Source: JBBPYC01 sp965218765 (GTDB lineage Bacteria; Pseudomonadota; Gammaproteobacteria; Burkholderiales; Burkholderiaceae_C). Taken from it: 64,000 nt of DNA. The position numbers and the translations under genes were made by a program. Below, in pieces: positions 23,363 to 32,941 of the stretch. Location: NCBI GenBank assembly GCA_965218765.1, contig CBDCLU010000004.1, forward strand, positions 372,001 through 436,000. Direction: 5' to 3'. Positions within the stretch are counted from its first letter, which is position 1; each line of letters begins with the position of its first letter. The notes under the pieces were generated by a model that searched no databases, was not told the DNA's origin, and saw only the letters and a program-made list of their open reading frames with translations.

Positions 23363-24523
23363 ATGGCCGTTTCACCTGCGCTAGACGCCGCCGCGCCGCA
23401 ACGCCAGCCGAGCGCCGCCTGGCCGCTGGCGTTTGCCTATGGGGTGCTGATCGCGTATGCGAGCCTCTACCCGTTCAGCGGCTGGCGCGATCAGGGCGTC
23501 GATCCACTGTCGTTTCTGTTGGCGCCTTGGCCGCGCTACTGGAGCGGCTTCGATCTCTCAAGCAATCTGCTGGGCTACGCGCCGCTCGGATTGTTGCTGG
23601 CACTGGGTTGGCTCAGGCGCGGCTGGTCGGCGCGGCGCGCTGCGTGGCTGTCGATCGCGCTGGCGGCACTGCTGTCGCTGCTGCTGGAGTTCCTGCAGAT
23701 CTACCTGCCGGCGCGGGTACCGTCGAACCTCGACTTCGCGCTCAACAGTGCCGGCGCCGCGCTCGGCACCGGTGCGGCGCTGCTGCTGGAGCGCCACCAT
23801 CTGCTTGCGCGCTGGCGCCAGTGGCGCGACGGCTGGGTCGGGCCGCACGCGCGCGGCTCGCTGGTGCTGCTGGTGTTGTGGCCGTGGGCGCTGCTGTATC
23901 CGGCTGCCATTCCGTTCGCGCTGGGCCAGGTGTTCGGCCGCATCGAGCAGGCGCTGGCCGACTGGCTGGCCGGCACGCCGTATCAGGCCTGGATTTCTTC
24001 GCCGCGCGAGCCGAATCTGCCGCCGATGGCGGCTGCGGCCGAACTGCTGTGCGTGGCGTCCAGCGTGTTGCTGCCCTGCCTGCTGGCTTATGCGCTGGTC
24101 ACCACGCCGCGCAAGCGCCTGGTGACCGCCAGCCTGCTGCTGACTGCGGGCGTCGCGGCCACCGCGTTGTCGGCCGCGCTCAGCTGGGGGCCGGCCACCG
24201 CCTGGGTCTGGCTGACGCCGCCAGTGCTGGGCGGGCTGGGCCTGGCGCTGGCGGGGGCAGTGGCGCTGGCGCGCTGGCCAGCGCGCCGCAGCGCGGCATT
24301 GGTGGCGCTGGCGTTGGCGCTGTTGCTGCTGTCGCTGTGGTTGTCGAATCGGGCGGCTGCCAGTCCCTACTTCGCGCAGACGGTGCAGACCTGGGAGCAA
24401 GGGCGTTTCATCCGCTTTCATGGCGTCACGCAGTGGCTGGGCTGGTGCTGGCCGTACCTGGCATGCGCGCAGCTGCTGCGGCGCTGGTGGACGGCACGCC
24501 GGCTTCTACAATCGCCTCGATGA
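23363..24523 (+). CDS. VanZ-like family membrane protein
   Basis: A 386-aa polytopic membrane protein. The first ~130 residues are VanZ-like: AYGVLIAYASLYPFSGW, then SSNLLGYAPLGLLLALGW, then LLLEFLQIYLPARVPSNLDFALNSAGAALG (read in two parts), the glycopeptide-resistance VanZ core. At least six further hydrophobic segments follow. Role unknown. Start ATG 23363 is chosen over a TTG at 23321. Its TGA overlaps the ATG of the ferredoxin gene (ATGA), so the two are likely translated together. Confidence 0.8.
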   Translation: MAVSPALDAAAPQRQPSAAWPLAFAYGVLIAYASLYPFSGWRDQGVDPLSFLLAPWPRYWSGFDLSSNLLGYAPLGLLLALGWLRRGWSARRAAWLSIALAALLSLLLEFLQIYLPARVPSNLDFALNSAGAALGTGAALLLERHHLLARWRQWRDGWVGPHARGSLVLLVLWPWALLYPAAIPFALGQVFGRIEQALADWLAGTPYQAWISSPREPNLPPMAAAAELLCVASSVLLPCLLAYALVTTPRKRLVTASLLLTAGVAATALSAALSWGPATAWVWLTPPVLGGLGLALAGAVALARWPARRSAALVALALALLLLSLWLSNRAAASPYFAQTVQTWEQGRFIRFHGVTQWLGWCWPYLACAQLLRRWWTARRLLQSPR

Positions 24524-24873
24524 ACCAGCCAGCACTTCCCGGCGCCGAGCCGTACTTTGAGCGACACATCTTTTTTTGCCTGAACGAGCGCGACAAGGGC
24601 GACAACTCCTGCATCGGGCACGGCGCGCAGGACGGGTTCGACTACTGCAAGAAGCGCGTCAAGTCGGAGCGGCTGTCCGGCCCGGGCAGGGTGCGCGTGA
24701 ACAAGGCCGGCTGCATGGACCGCTGCTCGGCCGGGCCGGTCGCGGTGGTCTATCCGGATCAGGTCTGGTACACGTTCGTCGATCGCGACGACATCGACGA
24801 GATCGTCGAATCGCATCTGAAGAACGGGAAAGTGGTGGAGCGGCTGCTGGTGCCCGCGGGCGCTGGCAAGTGA
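24520..24873 (+). CDS. thioredoxin-like [2Fe-2S] ferredoxin
   Basis: A 117-aa protein of the thioredoxin-like ferredoxin class. The cluster cysteines are in FFCLNERDKGDNSC and CMDRCSAGP, in the C-x(10-12)-C ... C-x3-C layout of this fold, and VAVVYPDQVWYTFVDRDDIDEIVESHL is the conserved C-terminal half. It is soluble and likely an electron carrier. The ATG overlaps the VanZ-like stop by four bases. A TACAAT box seven bases before the ATG could also give a leaderless internal transcript. Confidence 0.85.
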   Translation: MNQPALPGAEPYFERHIFFCLNERDKGDNSCIGHGAQDGFDYCKKRVKSERLSGPGRVRVNKAGCMDRCSAGPVAVVYPDQVWYTFVDRDDIDEIVESHLKNGKVVERLLVPAGAGK

Positions 24874-24946
24874 TGGTGCGATCCGGCGCGTCGGCGTTCG
24901 GCCAAGCCATGTCGCGATCGTGGTCGGTGGCGTTGCCGGGCCGCCG

Positions 24947-25582
24947 ATGAATGCAGCCACCCAGCGCCTCACGCTGACCGGGGCCGCTGGCGCGATCGAA
25001 GCCCTGCGCGATGAACCAGCTGGCGCCCAAGCGTCTGCACCACGCGGTGTGGCGGTGCTTGCGCACCCGCACCCGCTGTTCGGCGGCACCATGGACAACA
25101 AGGTGGTGCAGACCATGGCCCGCGCGTTCGTTCAATGCGGCTTCAGCGCGGTGCGGTTCAACTTCCGCGGCGTTGGCGCGAGCGCCGGCGTGCATGACGA
25201 AGGGCGCGGTGAAGCCGATGATCTGCTGGCCGTGGTCGAGCAGGTCGCACCGCAAGGCGAGATCGCGCTGGCCGGGTTCTCGTTCGGCGCTTTCGTGGCG
25301 GCGCGTGCGCTGGCCACGTTGTGGGACGCGCGCGCACCGCGGCGCGTCGTGTTGGTCGGCGTTGCGGCCAGCAACTTCGAGGTACCGGTGCTGCCGCCGG
25401 ACGCGCACGAGCGGACATTGGTGCTGCATGGCGAGCAGGACGACACGGTGCCGTTCGCAGCAGCGCTCGACTGGGCGCGGCCGCAGCAGTTGCCCATCAC
25501 CGTGGTGCCAGGGGGCGGCCATTTCTTTCACGGACAATTGCCATTGCTCAAAAGCCTGGTGATGCGACACTTGGCGGGTTGA
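24947..25582 (+). CDS. alpha/beta-hydrolase (dienelactone-hydrolase-like)
   Basis: A 211-aa cytoplasmic hydrolase. AVLAHPHPLFGGTMDNKVV is the oxyanion region typical of this small family, Ser is in LAGFSFGAFVA, Asp in GEQDDTVP and His in GGGHFFHG, so the triad is complete. It begins 74 bases after the ferredoxin on the same strand. Substrate unknown. Confidence 0.85.
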   Translation: MNAATQRLTLTGAAGAIEALRDEPAGAQASAPRGVAVLAHPHPLFGGTMDNKVVQTMARAFVQCGFSAVRFNFRGVGASAGVHDEGRGEADDLLAVVEQVAPQGEIALAGFSFGAFVAARALATLWDARAPRRVVLVGVAASNFEVPVLPPDAHERTLVLHGEQDDTVPFAAALDWARPQQLPITVVPGGGHFFHGQLPLLKSLVMRHLAG

Positions 25583-25769
25583 CTGCCGAAGCCCGTTGCA
25601 TGCCAGCCGATCGATGGCGCCGATTGCACAGGGCTTGGGTCGTCGAGCCGGCACTGGCCGACCGCTTGATCTGATCGAACGATCAGCTGCTCAACCGCCT
25701 CAACGTTCTGTGATCGCCACCATCCGCCCTTCTTCGCTTTCACTTCCCCGACCGATTGCTGCTGTGTTC

Positions 25770-26942
25770 ATGAAACGTTTTTCATCGGCAAAATTTTTTT
25801 TCGCCTGGCTTGTGCCGGCCTTGCTGGCAATGAGCCTGGGCGCACGGGCCGAGATGCCCGCAGCGCCCGAGATCGCGGCGCGCCAGTACCTGTTGCTGGA
25901 CGTGACGTCCGATCAATTGCTCGCGCAAAAGGACATCGACGCGCAGATCGAGCCGGCGTCCTTGACCAAGCTGATGACGGCCTACCTCGTGTTCGATGCG
26001 ATCCGCAACCGCAAGCTGGACCTGAAGCAGACCTTGCCCGTGAGCGTGCGCGCGTGGAGGACGCCGGGTTCACGCATGTTCATCGACCCGAAGATGGAAG
26101 TGCCCGTGGACGATCTGCTCAAGGGCATGATCGTGCAGTCCGGCAACGATGCGACCGTGGTGCTGGCGGAAGGCGTGGGCGGCACGGTCGAGCATTTCGT
26201 AGAGATGATGAACGAGCAGGCCAAAGCGCTCGGCATGAAGTCCACCAGCTACAGGAACCCGGAAGGGCTGACCGAAGCCGGCCACTATTCGACGGCACGT
26301 GACCAGGCCACGCTGGCGCTGCGGCTGATGCACGACTTCCCGAATTTTCTGCCCTATTACGCGATCAAGAAGTACCACTATCCAGGCACGCCGCCGACCA
26401 ACGACACGAACCGGAATCTGCTGCTGTTTCGCGACCCGACCGTCGATGGCCTCAAGACCGGCCACACCAATGCGGCCGGCTACTGTCTGGTGGCGACTGC
26501 GAATCGCGAGGTGCCGAACGTCGGCAAACGCCGGTTGCTGTCGATCGTGCTGGGCGCTGCCAGCGAGAACGCGCGCGCCAACGAAACGCAGAAGCTGCTG
26601 AATTGGGGCTATACCGCGTTCGATGCGGTGAAGCTGTTCGACGCCGACCAGGCAGCAGCGACGCCGCGGGTCTGGAAGGGCAAGGAAAACGAGTTGAAGC
26701 TCGGCAGTGCCGCCCCGATCATGGTCGCGGTGCCGTCCGGCCAAGCCGACAAGGTCAAGACGCTGGTGGTGCGCCCCGAACCGCTGGTGGCCCCGTTCAC
26801 CCAAGGTCAGCGGGTCGGCACCTTGAAAGTCACGCTGGGCGACGAGCCGCTGCGCGAAGTGCCGCTGATTGCGCTGAAGGCAGTCGAGCCCGCTGGCATG
26901 CTGGGTCGAGGCTGGGATGCGATGCGGCTGTGGATCAAGTGA
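25770..26942 (+). CDS. D-alanyl-D-alanine carboxypeptidase (class A low-mass PBP, DacA/DacC type)
   Basis: A 390-aa exported penicillin-binding protein that trims the terminal D-Ala from peptidoglycan stem peptides. The signal peptide (MKRFSSAKFFFAWLVPALLA, cut after ARA) is followed by the active-site tetrad PASLTKLM (SxxK), VQSGNDA (SxN) and DGLKTGHT (KTG). The C-terminal PBP5-type beta domain ends in an amphipathic helix (MLGRGWDAMRLWIK) that anchors it to the inner membrane. ATG 25770 is chosen for the signal peptide; the open frame to 25596 is not coding-like. Confidence 0.94.
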   Translation: MKRFSSAKFFFAWLVPALLAMSLGARAEMPAAPEIAARQYLLLDVTSDQLLAQKDIDAQIEPASLTKLMTAYLVFDAIRNRKLDLKQTLPVSVRAWRTPGSRMFIDPKMEVPVDDLLKGMIVQSGNDATVVLAEGVGGTVEHFVEMMNEQAKALGMKSTSYRNPEGLTEAGHYSTARDQATLALRLMHDFPNFLPYYAIKKYHYPGTPPTNDTNRNLLLFRDPTVDGLKTGHTNAAGYCLVATANREVPNVGKRRLLSIVLGAASENARANETQKLLNWGYTAFDAVKLFDADQAAATPRVWKGKENELKLGSAAPIMVAVPSGQADKVKTLVVRPEPLVAPFTQGQRVGTLKVTLGDEPLREVPLIALKAVEPAGMLGRGWDAMRLWIK

Positions 26943-26985
26943 TGCGGTTCGCCTTGGCGGTAGCGCACGGTGAAGTGTTCCTCCT

Positions 26986-26993
26986 GCTATAAT
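26986..26993 (+). promoter_or_regulatory. extended -10 promoter of the str operon
   Basis: TGCTATAAT, a full consensus -10 with an extended TGn, lies 142 bp before rpsL. No good -35 is visible, as usual with extended -10 sites. The long leader to rpsL could host S7-type autoregulation, but no structure was identified. Confidence 0.6.
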
Positions 26994-27134
26994 AGAAGGC
27001 TTTTCGCCCGCACAGCCGACTTGACGCTTATTGAGTCGACAGCCCTGGGCAATCGAATCCGTCGAGCCGTCCAACGCATTGTCGATGCTGCGCAACTGCG
27101 TGGGGCCGCACCCGAAAATTTCAGGACATATTTG

Positions 27135-27512
27135 ATGCCAACCATCAACCAGCTCGTGCGCCAGGGGCGTGAGGTCGAGACGACCAACTCGAAAAGCCCC
27201 GCGATGCAGAACTCGCCGCAGCGGCGCGGCGTCTGCACGCGCGTCTACACCACCACGCCGAAGAAGCCGAACTCGGCGCTGCGCAAGGTGGCCAAGGTGC
27301 GGCTGACGAACGGCTTCGAAGTGATTTCCTACATCGGCGGCGAAGGCCACAACCTGCAGGAACACTCAGTGGTGCTGGTGCGCGGGGGCAGGGTGAAGGA
27401 TTTGCCGGGTGTGCGCTATCACATCGTGCGCGGCTCACTGGACCTGCAAGGTGTGAAAGACCGCAAGCAGTCGCGTTCCAAGTACGGCGCGAAGCGGCCG
27501 AAAAAGGCCTGA
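27135..27512 (+). CDS. rpsL: 30S ribosomal protein S12
   Basis: A 125-aa S12, decoding-centre protein. MPTINQLVRQGR opens it; TPKKPNSALRKVAKVRL holds the Lys position linked to streptomycin resistance in wild-type form, and GGRVKDLPGVRYH the second, so the gene predicts a sensitive allele. First gene of the str operon. The gap to rpsG (197 bp) is longer than usual and shows no gene. Confidence 0.98.
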   Translation: MPTINQLVRQGREVETTNSKSPAMQNSPQRRGVCTRVYTTTPKKPNSALRKVAKVRLTNGFEVISYIGGEGHNLQEHSVVLVRGGRVKDLPGVRYHIVRGSLDLQGVKDRKQSRSKYGAKRPKKA

Positions 27513-27709
27513 AAGTTTTGTGGCCGAAGTAGGCCTGATCGTCGTCATTCATTGATCGCTGCTGCGCGCCTTGGCGGGCGTACGGCAGCCAATCGGCATC
27601 AAGTTCCGGAATTCCCCGGGCAGGCCGAAAGTAAGTGAGGGCTCGGCTGGGCCTTCGCGGCGTCGCATTGCTTCGATGTGGCGCCAACTGAAACTCTAGA
27701 GGTGAACCC

Positions 27710-28183
27710 ATGCCACGTCGTCGCGAAGTCCCCAAACGTGAAATCCTGCCGGACCCGAAGTACGGCAATGTCGAGCTGTCCAAGTTCATGAACGTGATCA
27801 TGGAAGGCGGCAAAAAAGCAGTTGCCGAACGCATCATCTACGGTGCGCTCGATTTCATCGAGAAGAAGAACCCGGACAAGGATCCGGTCGAAGCGTTCAC
27901 GATGGCGATCAACAACGTGAAGCCGATGGTCGAAGTCAAATCGCGCCGCGTCGGTGGTGCCAATTACCAGGTGCCGGTCGAAGTGCGCCCGGTGCGTCGT
28001 CTCGCGCTTTCGATGCGCTGGCTCAAGGAAGCAGCTCGCAAGCGCGGCGAAAAGTCGATGGCGCTGCGGCTTGCCAACGAGCTGATGGAAGCCACCGAAG
28101 GCCGCGGCGGCGCGATGAAAAAGCGCGACGAAGTGCACCGCATGGCGGAAGCGAACAAGGCGTTCTCGCACTTCCGTTTCTGA
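27710..28183 (+). CDS. rpsG: 30S ribosomal protein S7
   Basis: A 157-aa S7, which nucleates the 30S head and in enterobacteria represses the str operon. MPRRREVPKREILPDPKYG and the C-terminal HRMAEANKAFSHFRF are both canonical. It has GAGGTGA-type ribosome-site sequence eight bases before the ATG. Confidence 0.98.
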   Translation: MPRRREVPKREILPDPKYGNVELSKFMNVIMEGGKKAVAERIIYGALDFIEKKNPDKDPVEAFTMAINNVKPMVEVKSRRVGGANYQVPVEVRPVRRLALSMRWLKEAARKRGEKSMALRLANELMEATEGRGGAMKKRDEVHRMAEANKAFSHFRF

Positions 28184-28290
28184 CGCGTTTTTCGCCCAGA
28201 CACTTTCCTTTTTCGAACCAGTTGCGAAGGCCCGCCACGAGCGGGCCTTGTGCGCTGATTCCTCGTCATCCCGAACGGAGTAACCACATC

Positions 28291-30393
28291 ATGGCTCGCA
28301 AGACCCCCATCGAGCGCTATCGCAACATCGGCATTTCCGCGCACATCGACGCGGGCAAAACCACCACGACCGAGCGCATCCTGTTCTACACCGGCGTGAA
28401 TCACAAGCTCGGTGAGGTGCACGACGGCGCTGCCACCACCGACTGGATGGAGCAGGAGCAGGAGCGCGGTATCACGATCACGTCGGCGGCCGTGACCTGC
28501 TTCTGGAAGGGCATGGACCTGTCGCGTCCCGAGCATCGCATCAACATCATCGACACGCCCGGCCACGTCGACTTCACGATCGAGGTCGAGCGTTCCATGC
28601 GTGTGCTCGATGGCGCCTGCATGGTCTATTGCGCAGTCGGCGGCGTGCAGCCGCAGTCGGAGACTGTCTGGCGCCAGGCCAACAAGTACAAGGTGCCGCG
28701 CTTGGCGTTCGTCAACAAGATGGACCGCACCGGCGCGAATTTCTTCAAGGTCTATGACCAGATGAAGCTGCGCCTGAAAGCAAACCCGGTGCCGATCGTG
28801 ATTCCGATCGGCGCGGAAGAGAAATTCCAGGGTGTGATCGATCTCGTCAAGATGAAGGCGATCATCTGGGACGAAGCGTCGCAGGGGATGAAGTTCAGCT
28901 TCGAGGAAATCCCGTCCGAATTGAAGGCGCAAGCCGACGAGTGGCGCGAGAAGATGATCGAATCGGCTGCCGAAGCCAACGAAGACTTGATGAACAAGTA
29001 TCTCGAGGACGGCGAACTGTCGGAAGAAGAGATCATGCTGGGCCTGCGCACGCGCACCATCGCGGGCGAGATCCAGCCGATGCTGTGCGGCACTGCGTTC
29101 AAGAACAAGGGCGTACAGCGCATGCTCGACGCAGTGATCGAGCTGATGCCGTCGCCGATCGACATCCCGCCGGTGCCGGGCCTCGACGATGACGAAAAAG
29201 CCGTTGTGCGCCAGGCCGACGACAGCGAAAAGTTCTCGGCGCTTGCGTTCAAGCTGATGACCGATCCGTTCGTCGGCCAGCTCACGTTCGTGCGCGTCTA
29301 TTCGGGCGTGCTGTCCAAGGGCGATACGGTCTACAACCCGGTCAAGGGCAAGAAGGAACGCATCGGCCGCATCGTGCAGATGCAGGCGAACGACCGCGTT
29401 GAAGTCGACGAGATTCGCGCGGGCGACATCGCTGCCTGCGTCGGGTTGAAAGACGTGACGACCGGTGAAACCCTGTGCGACCCGTCCGCCATCGTGATGC
29501 TCGAGCGCATGGTGTTCCCGGAGCCGGTGATCGCGCAGGCGGTGGAGCCGAAGACCAAGGTCGATCAGGAAAAGATGGGCATCGCGTTGCAGCGGCTTGC
29601 GTCGGAGGACCCGTCGTTCCGCGTCAAGACCGATGAGGAATCGGGCCAGACCATCATCTCGGGCATGGGCGAATTGCACCTCGAGATCATCGTCGACCGC
29701 ATGAAGCGCGAGTTCGGCGTGGAAGCCAACGTCGGCAAGCCGCAGGTCGCGTATCGCGAGACGATCCGCAAGACAGTGGAAGACGCGGAAGGCAAGTTCG
29801 TGCGCCAGTCGGGCGGCAAGGGCCAGTACGGCCACGTCGTGTTCAAGATCGAGCCGAACGAGATGGGCAAGGGCTTCGAGTTCGTCGATGCGATCAAGGG
29901 CGGCGTGGTGCCGCGCGAGTACATTCCGGCGGTCGAAAAAGGCGTGGTCGAAGCGCTCACCACGGGTGTGCTTGCGGGCTACCCGGTGGTGGACGTGAAA
30001 GTCACCCTGCACTTCGGCTCGTACCACGACGTGGACTCGTCCGAGCAGGCGTTCAAGATGGCCGCGATCTTCGGCTTCAAGGAAGGTGCACGCAAGGCGT
30101 CGCCGGTGATTCTCGAGCCGATGATGGCAGTCGAAGTCGAGACGCCGGAAGACTATGCAGGCAACGTGATGGGCGACCTGTCGTCGCGTCGCGGCATGGT
30201 GCAGGGCATGGACGACATGGCTGGCGGCGGCAAGGCGATCAAAGCCGAAGTGCCGCTGTCCGAGATGTTCGGCTACTCGACCACCCTGCGTTCGATGTCG
30301 CAAGGCCGCGCAACCTACACGATGGAGTTCAAACATTACGCGGAAGCGCCGCGCAATGTGTCGGAAGCGATCGTCGCGGCACGCGCGAAGTAA
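28291..30393 (+). CDS. fusA: elongation factor G
   Basis: A 700-aa translocation GTPase. GTP motifs are AHIDAGKTTTTERI, DTPGHVDFT and NKMDRTG near the N-terminus; the domain IV loop and the conserved RGMVQGMDD block lie in the C-terminal third. ATG 28291 has GGAG 12 bases upstream; the open frame to 28222 is an artefact. It is third in the str operon, followed by tuf after 135 bp. Confidence 0.98.
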   Translation: MARKTPIERYRNIGISAHIDAGKTTTTERILFYTGVNHKLGEVHDGAATTDWMEQEQERGITITSAAVTCFWKGMDLSRPEHRINIIDTPGHVDFTIEVERSMRVLDGACMVYCAVGGVQPQSETVWRQANKYKVPRLAFVNKMDRTGANFFKVYDQMKLRLKANPVPIVIPIGAEEKFQGVIDLVKMKAIIWDEASQGMKFSFEEIPSELKAQADEWREKMIESAAEANEDLMNKYLEDGELSEEEIMLGLRTRTIAGEIQPMLCGTAFKNKGVQRMLDAVIELMPSPIDIPPVPGLDDDEKAVVRQADDSEKFSALAFKLMTDPFVGQLTFVRVYSGVLSKGDTVYNPVKGKKERIGRIVQMQANDRVEVDEIRAGDIAACVGLKDVTTGETLCDPSAIVMLERMVFPEPVIAQAVEPKTKVDQEKMGIALQRLASEDPSFRVKTDEESGQTIISGMGELHLEIIVDRMKREFGVEANVGKPQVAYRETIRKTVEDAEGKFVRQSGGKGQYGHVVFKIEPNEMGKGFEFVDAIKGGVVPREYIPAVEKGVVEALTTGVLAGYPVVDVKVTLHFGSYHDVDSSEQAFKMAAIFGFKEGARKASPVILEPMMAVEVETPEDYAGNVMGDLSSRRGMVQGMDDMAGGGKAIKAEVPLSEMFGYSTTLRSMSQGRATYTMEFKHYAEAPRNVSEAIVAARAK

Positions 30394-30528
30394 ATTTTTT
30401 ATCAGCAGTGAAGTCTGCGATGGCATGCCGCGCGGTGCCCGTGCCGCTTGAACAAGCAATGCCGTGCAGACGTTAAACCCAACCACGGGCAATGTTCTTT
30501 GGACAACAGGAAGCAAGAGAGTCAAAAA

Positions 30529-31719
30529 ATGGGAAAAGAAAAGTTCAGCCGCAGCAAGCCGCACGTCAACGTGGGCACGATTGGGCACGTCGATCACGGC
30601 AAGACCACGCTGACAGCAGCCATCACGACGGTGCTGGCTGCCAAGTTCGGTGGCGAGGCCAAAGGGTATGCACAGATCGATGCGGCGCCCGAGGAGAAAG
30701 CGCGCGGCATCACCATCAACACCGCGCACGTCGAGTACGAGACGGCCAACCGCCACTACGCGCACGTCGACTGCCCTGGTCACGCCGACTACGTGAAGAA
30801 CATGATCACCGGAGCCGCCCAGATGGACGGTGCCGTGCTGGTCGTCTCGGCTGCCGACGGCCCGATGCCCCAGACCCGCGAGCACATCCTCTTGGCCCGC
30901 CAGGTGGGCGTGCCCTACATCATCGTGTTCCTGAACAAATGCGACATGGTCGACGACGCCGAGCTTCTGGAGTTGGTCGAGATGGAAGTCAGAGAGCTGC
31001 TTGACAAGTACGAATTCCCCGGCGACGACACCCCCATCATCCACGGCAGCGCCAAGCTCGCGATGGAAGGCGACAAGGGCGAGCTCGGCGAGCAGGCCAT
31101 CCTGAAGCTGGCTGACGCGCTCGACAGCTACATCCCCACGCCCGAGCGCGCGATCGACGGTGCGTTCCTGATGCCGGTGGAAGACGTGTTCTCGATCTCG
31201 GGCCGCGGCACTGTCGTGACCGGCCGCGTGGAGCGCGGCATCGTCAAGGTGGGTGAAGAAATCGAGATCGTGGGCATCAAGCCGACGGTCAAGACCACCT
31301 GCACCGGAGTCGAGATGTTCAGAAAACTCCTGGACCAGGGCCAGGCTGGCGACAACGTCGGCATCTTGCTGCGCGGCACCAAGCGGGAAGACGTCGAGCG
31401 CGGCCAGGTCCTGTGCAAGCCCGGCACGATCAAGCCGCACACGCACTTCTCAGCCGAGGTGTATGTGCTGAGCAAGGACGAGGGCGGCCGGCACACGCCG
31501 TTCTTCAACAACTACCGGCCGCAGTTTTACTTCCGCACCACCGACGTCACGGGCGCCATTGAGCTGCCCAAAGACAAGGAGATGGTGATGCCGGGCGACA
31601 ACGTGTCGATCACGGTCAAGCTGATCAACCCGATTGCGATGGAAGAAGGCCTCAGATTCGCCATCCGAGAAGGCGGCAAGACCGTGGGCGCGGGGGTGGT
31701 GGCGAAGATTTTGGAGTGA
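30529..31719 (+). CDS. tuf: elongation factor Tu, copy 1
   Basis: A 396-aa EF-Tu that delivers aminoacyl-tRNA. GTP motifs GHVDHGKTT, DCPGHADYV and NKCDMVDD are present. The start is ATG 30529 (MGKEKFSRSKPHVN). Its DNA sequence matches the second copy at 49065-50255 over every block compared, including 11 bases before the ATG, with divergence starting at both flanks. It uses several AGA arginine codons, rare in the neighbouring genes, which is odd for a very highly expressed gene. Confidence 0.98.
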   Translation: MGKEKFSRSKPHVNVGTIGHVDHGKTTLTAAITTVLAAKFGGEAKGYAQIDAAPEEKARGITINTAHVEYETANRHYAHVDCPGHADYVKNMITGAAQMDGAVLVVSAADGPMPQTREHILLARQVGVPYIIVFLNKCDMVDDAELLELVEMEVRELLDKYEFPGDDTPIIHGSAKLAMEGDKGELGEQAILKLADALDSYIPTPERAIDGAFLMPVEDVFSISGRGTVVTGRVERGIVKVGEEIEIVGIKPTVKTTCTGVEMFRKLLDQGQAGDNVGILLRGTKREDVERGQVLCKPGTIKPHTHFSAEVYVLSKDEGGRHTPFFNNYRPQFYFRTTDVTGAIELPKDKEMVMPGDNVSITVKLINPIAMEEGLRFAIREGGKTVGAGVVAKILE

Positions 31720-31726
31720 TGACGAC

Positions 31727-32041
31727 ATGGCATCACAACAAAAAATCCGCATTCGCCTGAAGGCGTTCGACTACAAACTGATCGATCAGTCGGCTGCCGA
31801 GATCGTTGACACGGCCAAGCGCACCGGCGCGATCGTGAAAGGGCCGGTACCACTGCCGACGCGCATGAAGCGCTTCGATATCCTGCGCTCGCCGCACGTG
31901 AACAAGACGTCGCGCGACCAGTTCGAGATTCGCACCCACCAGCGGCTGATGGACATCGTCGACCCGACTGACAAGACGGTGGACGCGCTCATGAAGCTCG
32001 ACTTGCCGGCGGGCGTCGATGTAGAGATCAAACTGCAGTAA
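31727..32041 (+). CDS. rpsJ: 30S ribosomal protein S10
   Basis: A 104-aa S10, also NusE in antitermination. MASQQKIRIRLKAFDYKLID and the loop RTHQRLMDIVDPTDKTVDAL are canonical. It starts seven bases after tuf, so it belongs to the str transcript; a 213-bp gap with a -10 box separates it from rplC. Confidence 0.98.
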   Translation: MASQQKIRIRLKAFDYKLIDQSAAEIVDTAKRTGAIVKGPVPLPTRMKRFDILRSPHVNKTSRDQFEIRTHQRLMDIVDPTDKTVDALMKLDLPAGVDVEIKLQ

Positions 32042-32086
32042 GCCTGCTGCACAAGGTGCTATGGAGTAAATGTTAGCGTCGCGCGC

Positions 32087-32092
32087 TATAAT
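32087..32092 (+). promoter_or_regulatory. -10 box of a promoter ahead of rplC
   Basis: A consensus TATAAT in the 213-bp gap between rpsJ and rplC, 160 bp before rplC. The -35 region is weak (ATGGAG-like). It suggests that the S10 ribosomal genes from rplC on have their own promoter and leader. Confidence 0.5.
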
Positions 32093-32254
32093 CGTGGGCT
32101 TGCCTCAAATCTCCCTTCGAGATGCTGCGGGGCGATGGTTCCTATCAACCTTCTTGCGCATTCTGAGCGTTTCGACCGGATACCGGGTTGAGGCGCTCGG
32201 CACGTGACTACCGCCAATTGAAGCGGTCACGGCGCAGGACATGGAGTAAAAACA

Positions 32255-32941
32255 ATGAGTCAAAGCAACCGTCTGGGTCTGCTCGGGCGCAAGGTCGGCA
32301 TGATGCGACTGTTCACCGATGATGGTCAAAGCGTGCCTGTCACCGTGGTCGATGTGTCGAACAATCGCATCAGCCAGATCAAGTCGCAGGATGTCGATGG
32401 TTACGTGGCACTGCAGCTCACGTTCGGGGTCCGTAAGGCATCCCGGGTGACCAAGCCGCAAGCCGGGCATCTCGCCAAGGCCGGCGTTGAAGCCGGTGAA
32501 ATCGTGCGTGAATTCCGTATCGCTGCCGACGCTGCTGCTGGCTACAAGCCAGGTGCGGCCGTCGAAGTTGGCTCTGTGTTCCAGGACGGCCAGAAGGTCG
32601 ATGTGCAGGGCACTTCGATCGGTAAGGGCTTCGCCGGCACCATCAAGCGCCACAACTTCCACTCGCAACGCGCTTCGCACGGCAACAGCCGCTCACACAA
32701 TGTGCCGGGTTCGATCTCGATGGCGCAAGACCCGGGTCGTGTGTTTCCGGGCAAGAAGATGTCGGGCCATCTGGGCGATGTCACCGTGACCACGCAGAAC
32801 CTTGATGTGGTGCGTGTCGATGAGAGCCGCCAACTGCTGCTGATCCGTGGCGCCGTGCCCGGGTCCAAAGGCGGTTTCGTCACTGTGCGGCCGGCTGTGA
32901 AGGCATCGGTTGATACGGTTGCGGGCAAGGGAGTCAACTGA
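32255..32941 (+). CDS. rplC: 50S ribosomal protein L3
   Basis: A 228-aa L3. LGLLGRKVGMMRLFTDDG opens it, and the extended loop FHSQRASHGNSRSHNVPGSI with Gln (methylation site in E. coli) reaches toward the peptidyl-transferase centre. Its TGA overlaps the rplD ATG (ATGA... at 32941). Confidence 0.98.
   Translation: MSQSNRLGLLGRKVGMMRLFTDDGQSVPVTVVDVSNNRISQIKSQDVDGYVALQLTFGVRKASRVTKPQAGHLAKAGVEAGEIVREFRIAADAAAGYKPGAAVEVGSVFQDGQKVDVQGTSIGKGFAGTIKRHNFHSQRASHGNSRSHNVPGSISMAQDPGRVFPGKKMSGHLGDVTVTTQNLDVVRVDESRQLLLIRGAVPGSKGGFVTVRPAVKASVDTVAGKGVN

Noticed and set aside
27964..31446. 1160-codon open frame on the minus strand across rpsG-fusA-tuf
   Set aside because: It is antisense to highly conserved ribosomal genes. 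High GC at third positions creates such frames; the translation is His/Arg/Asp-rich with no domain.
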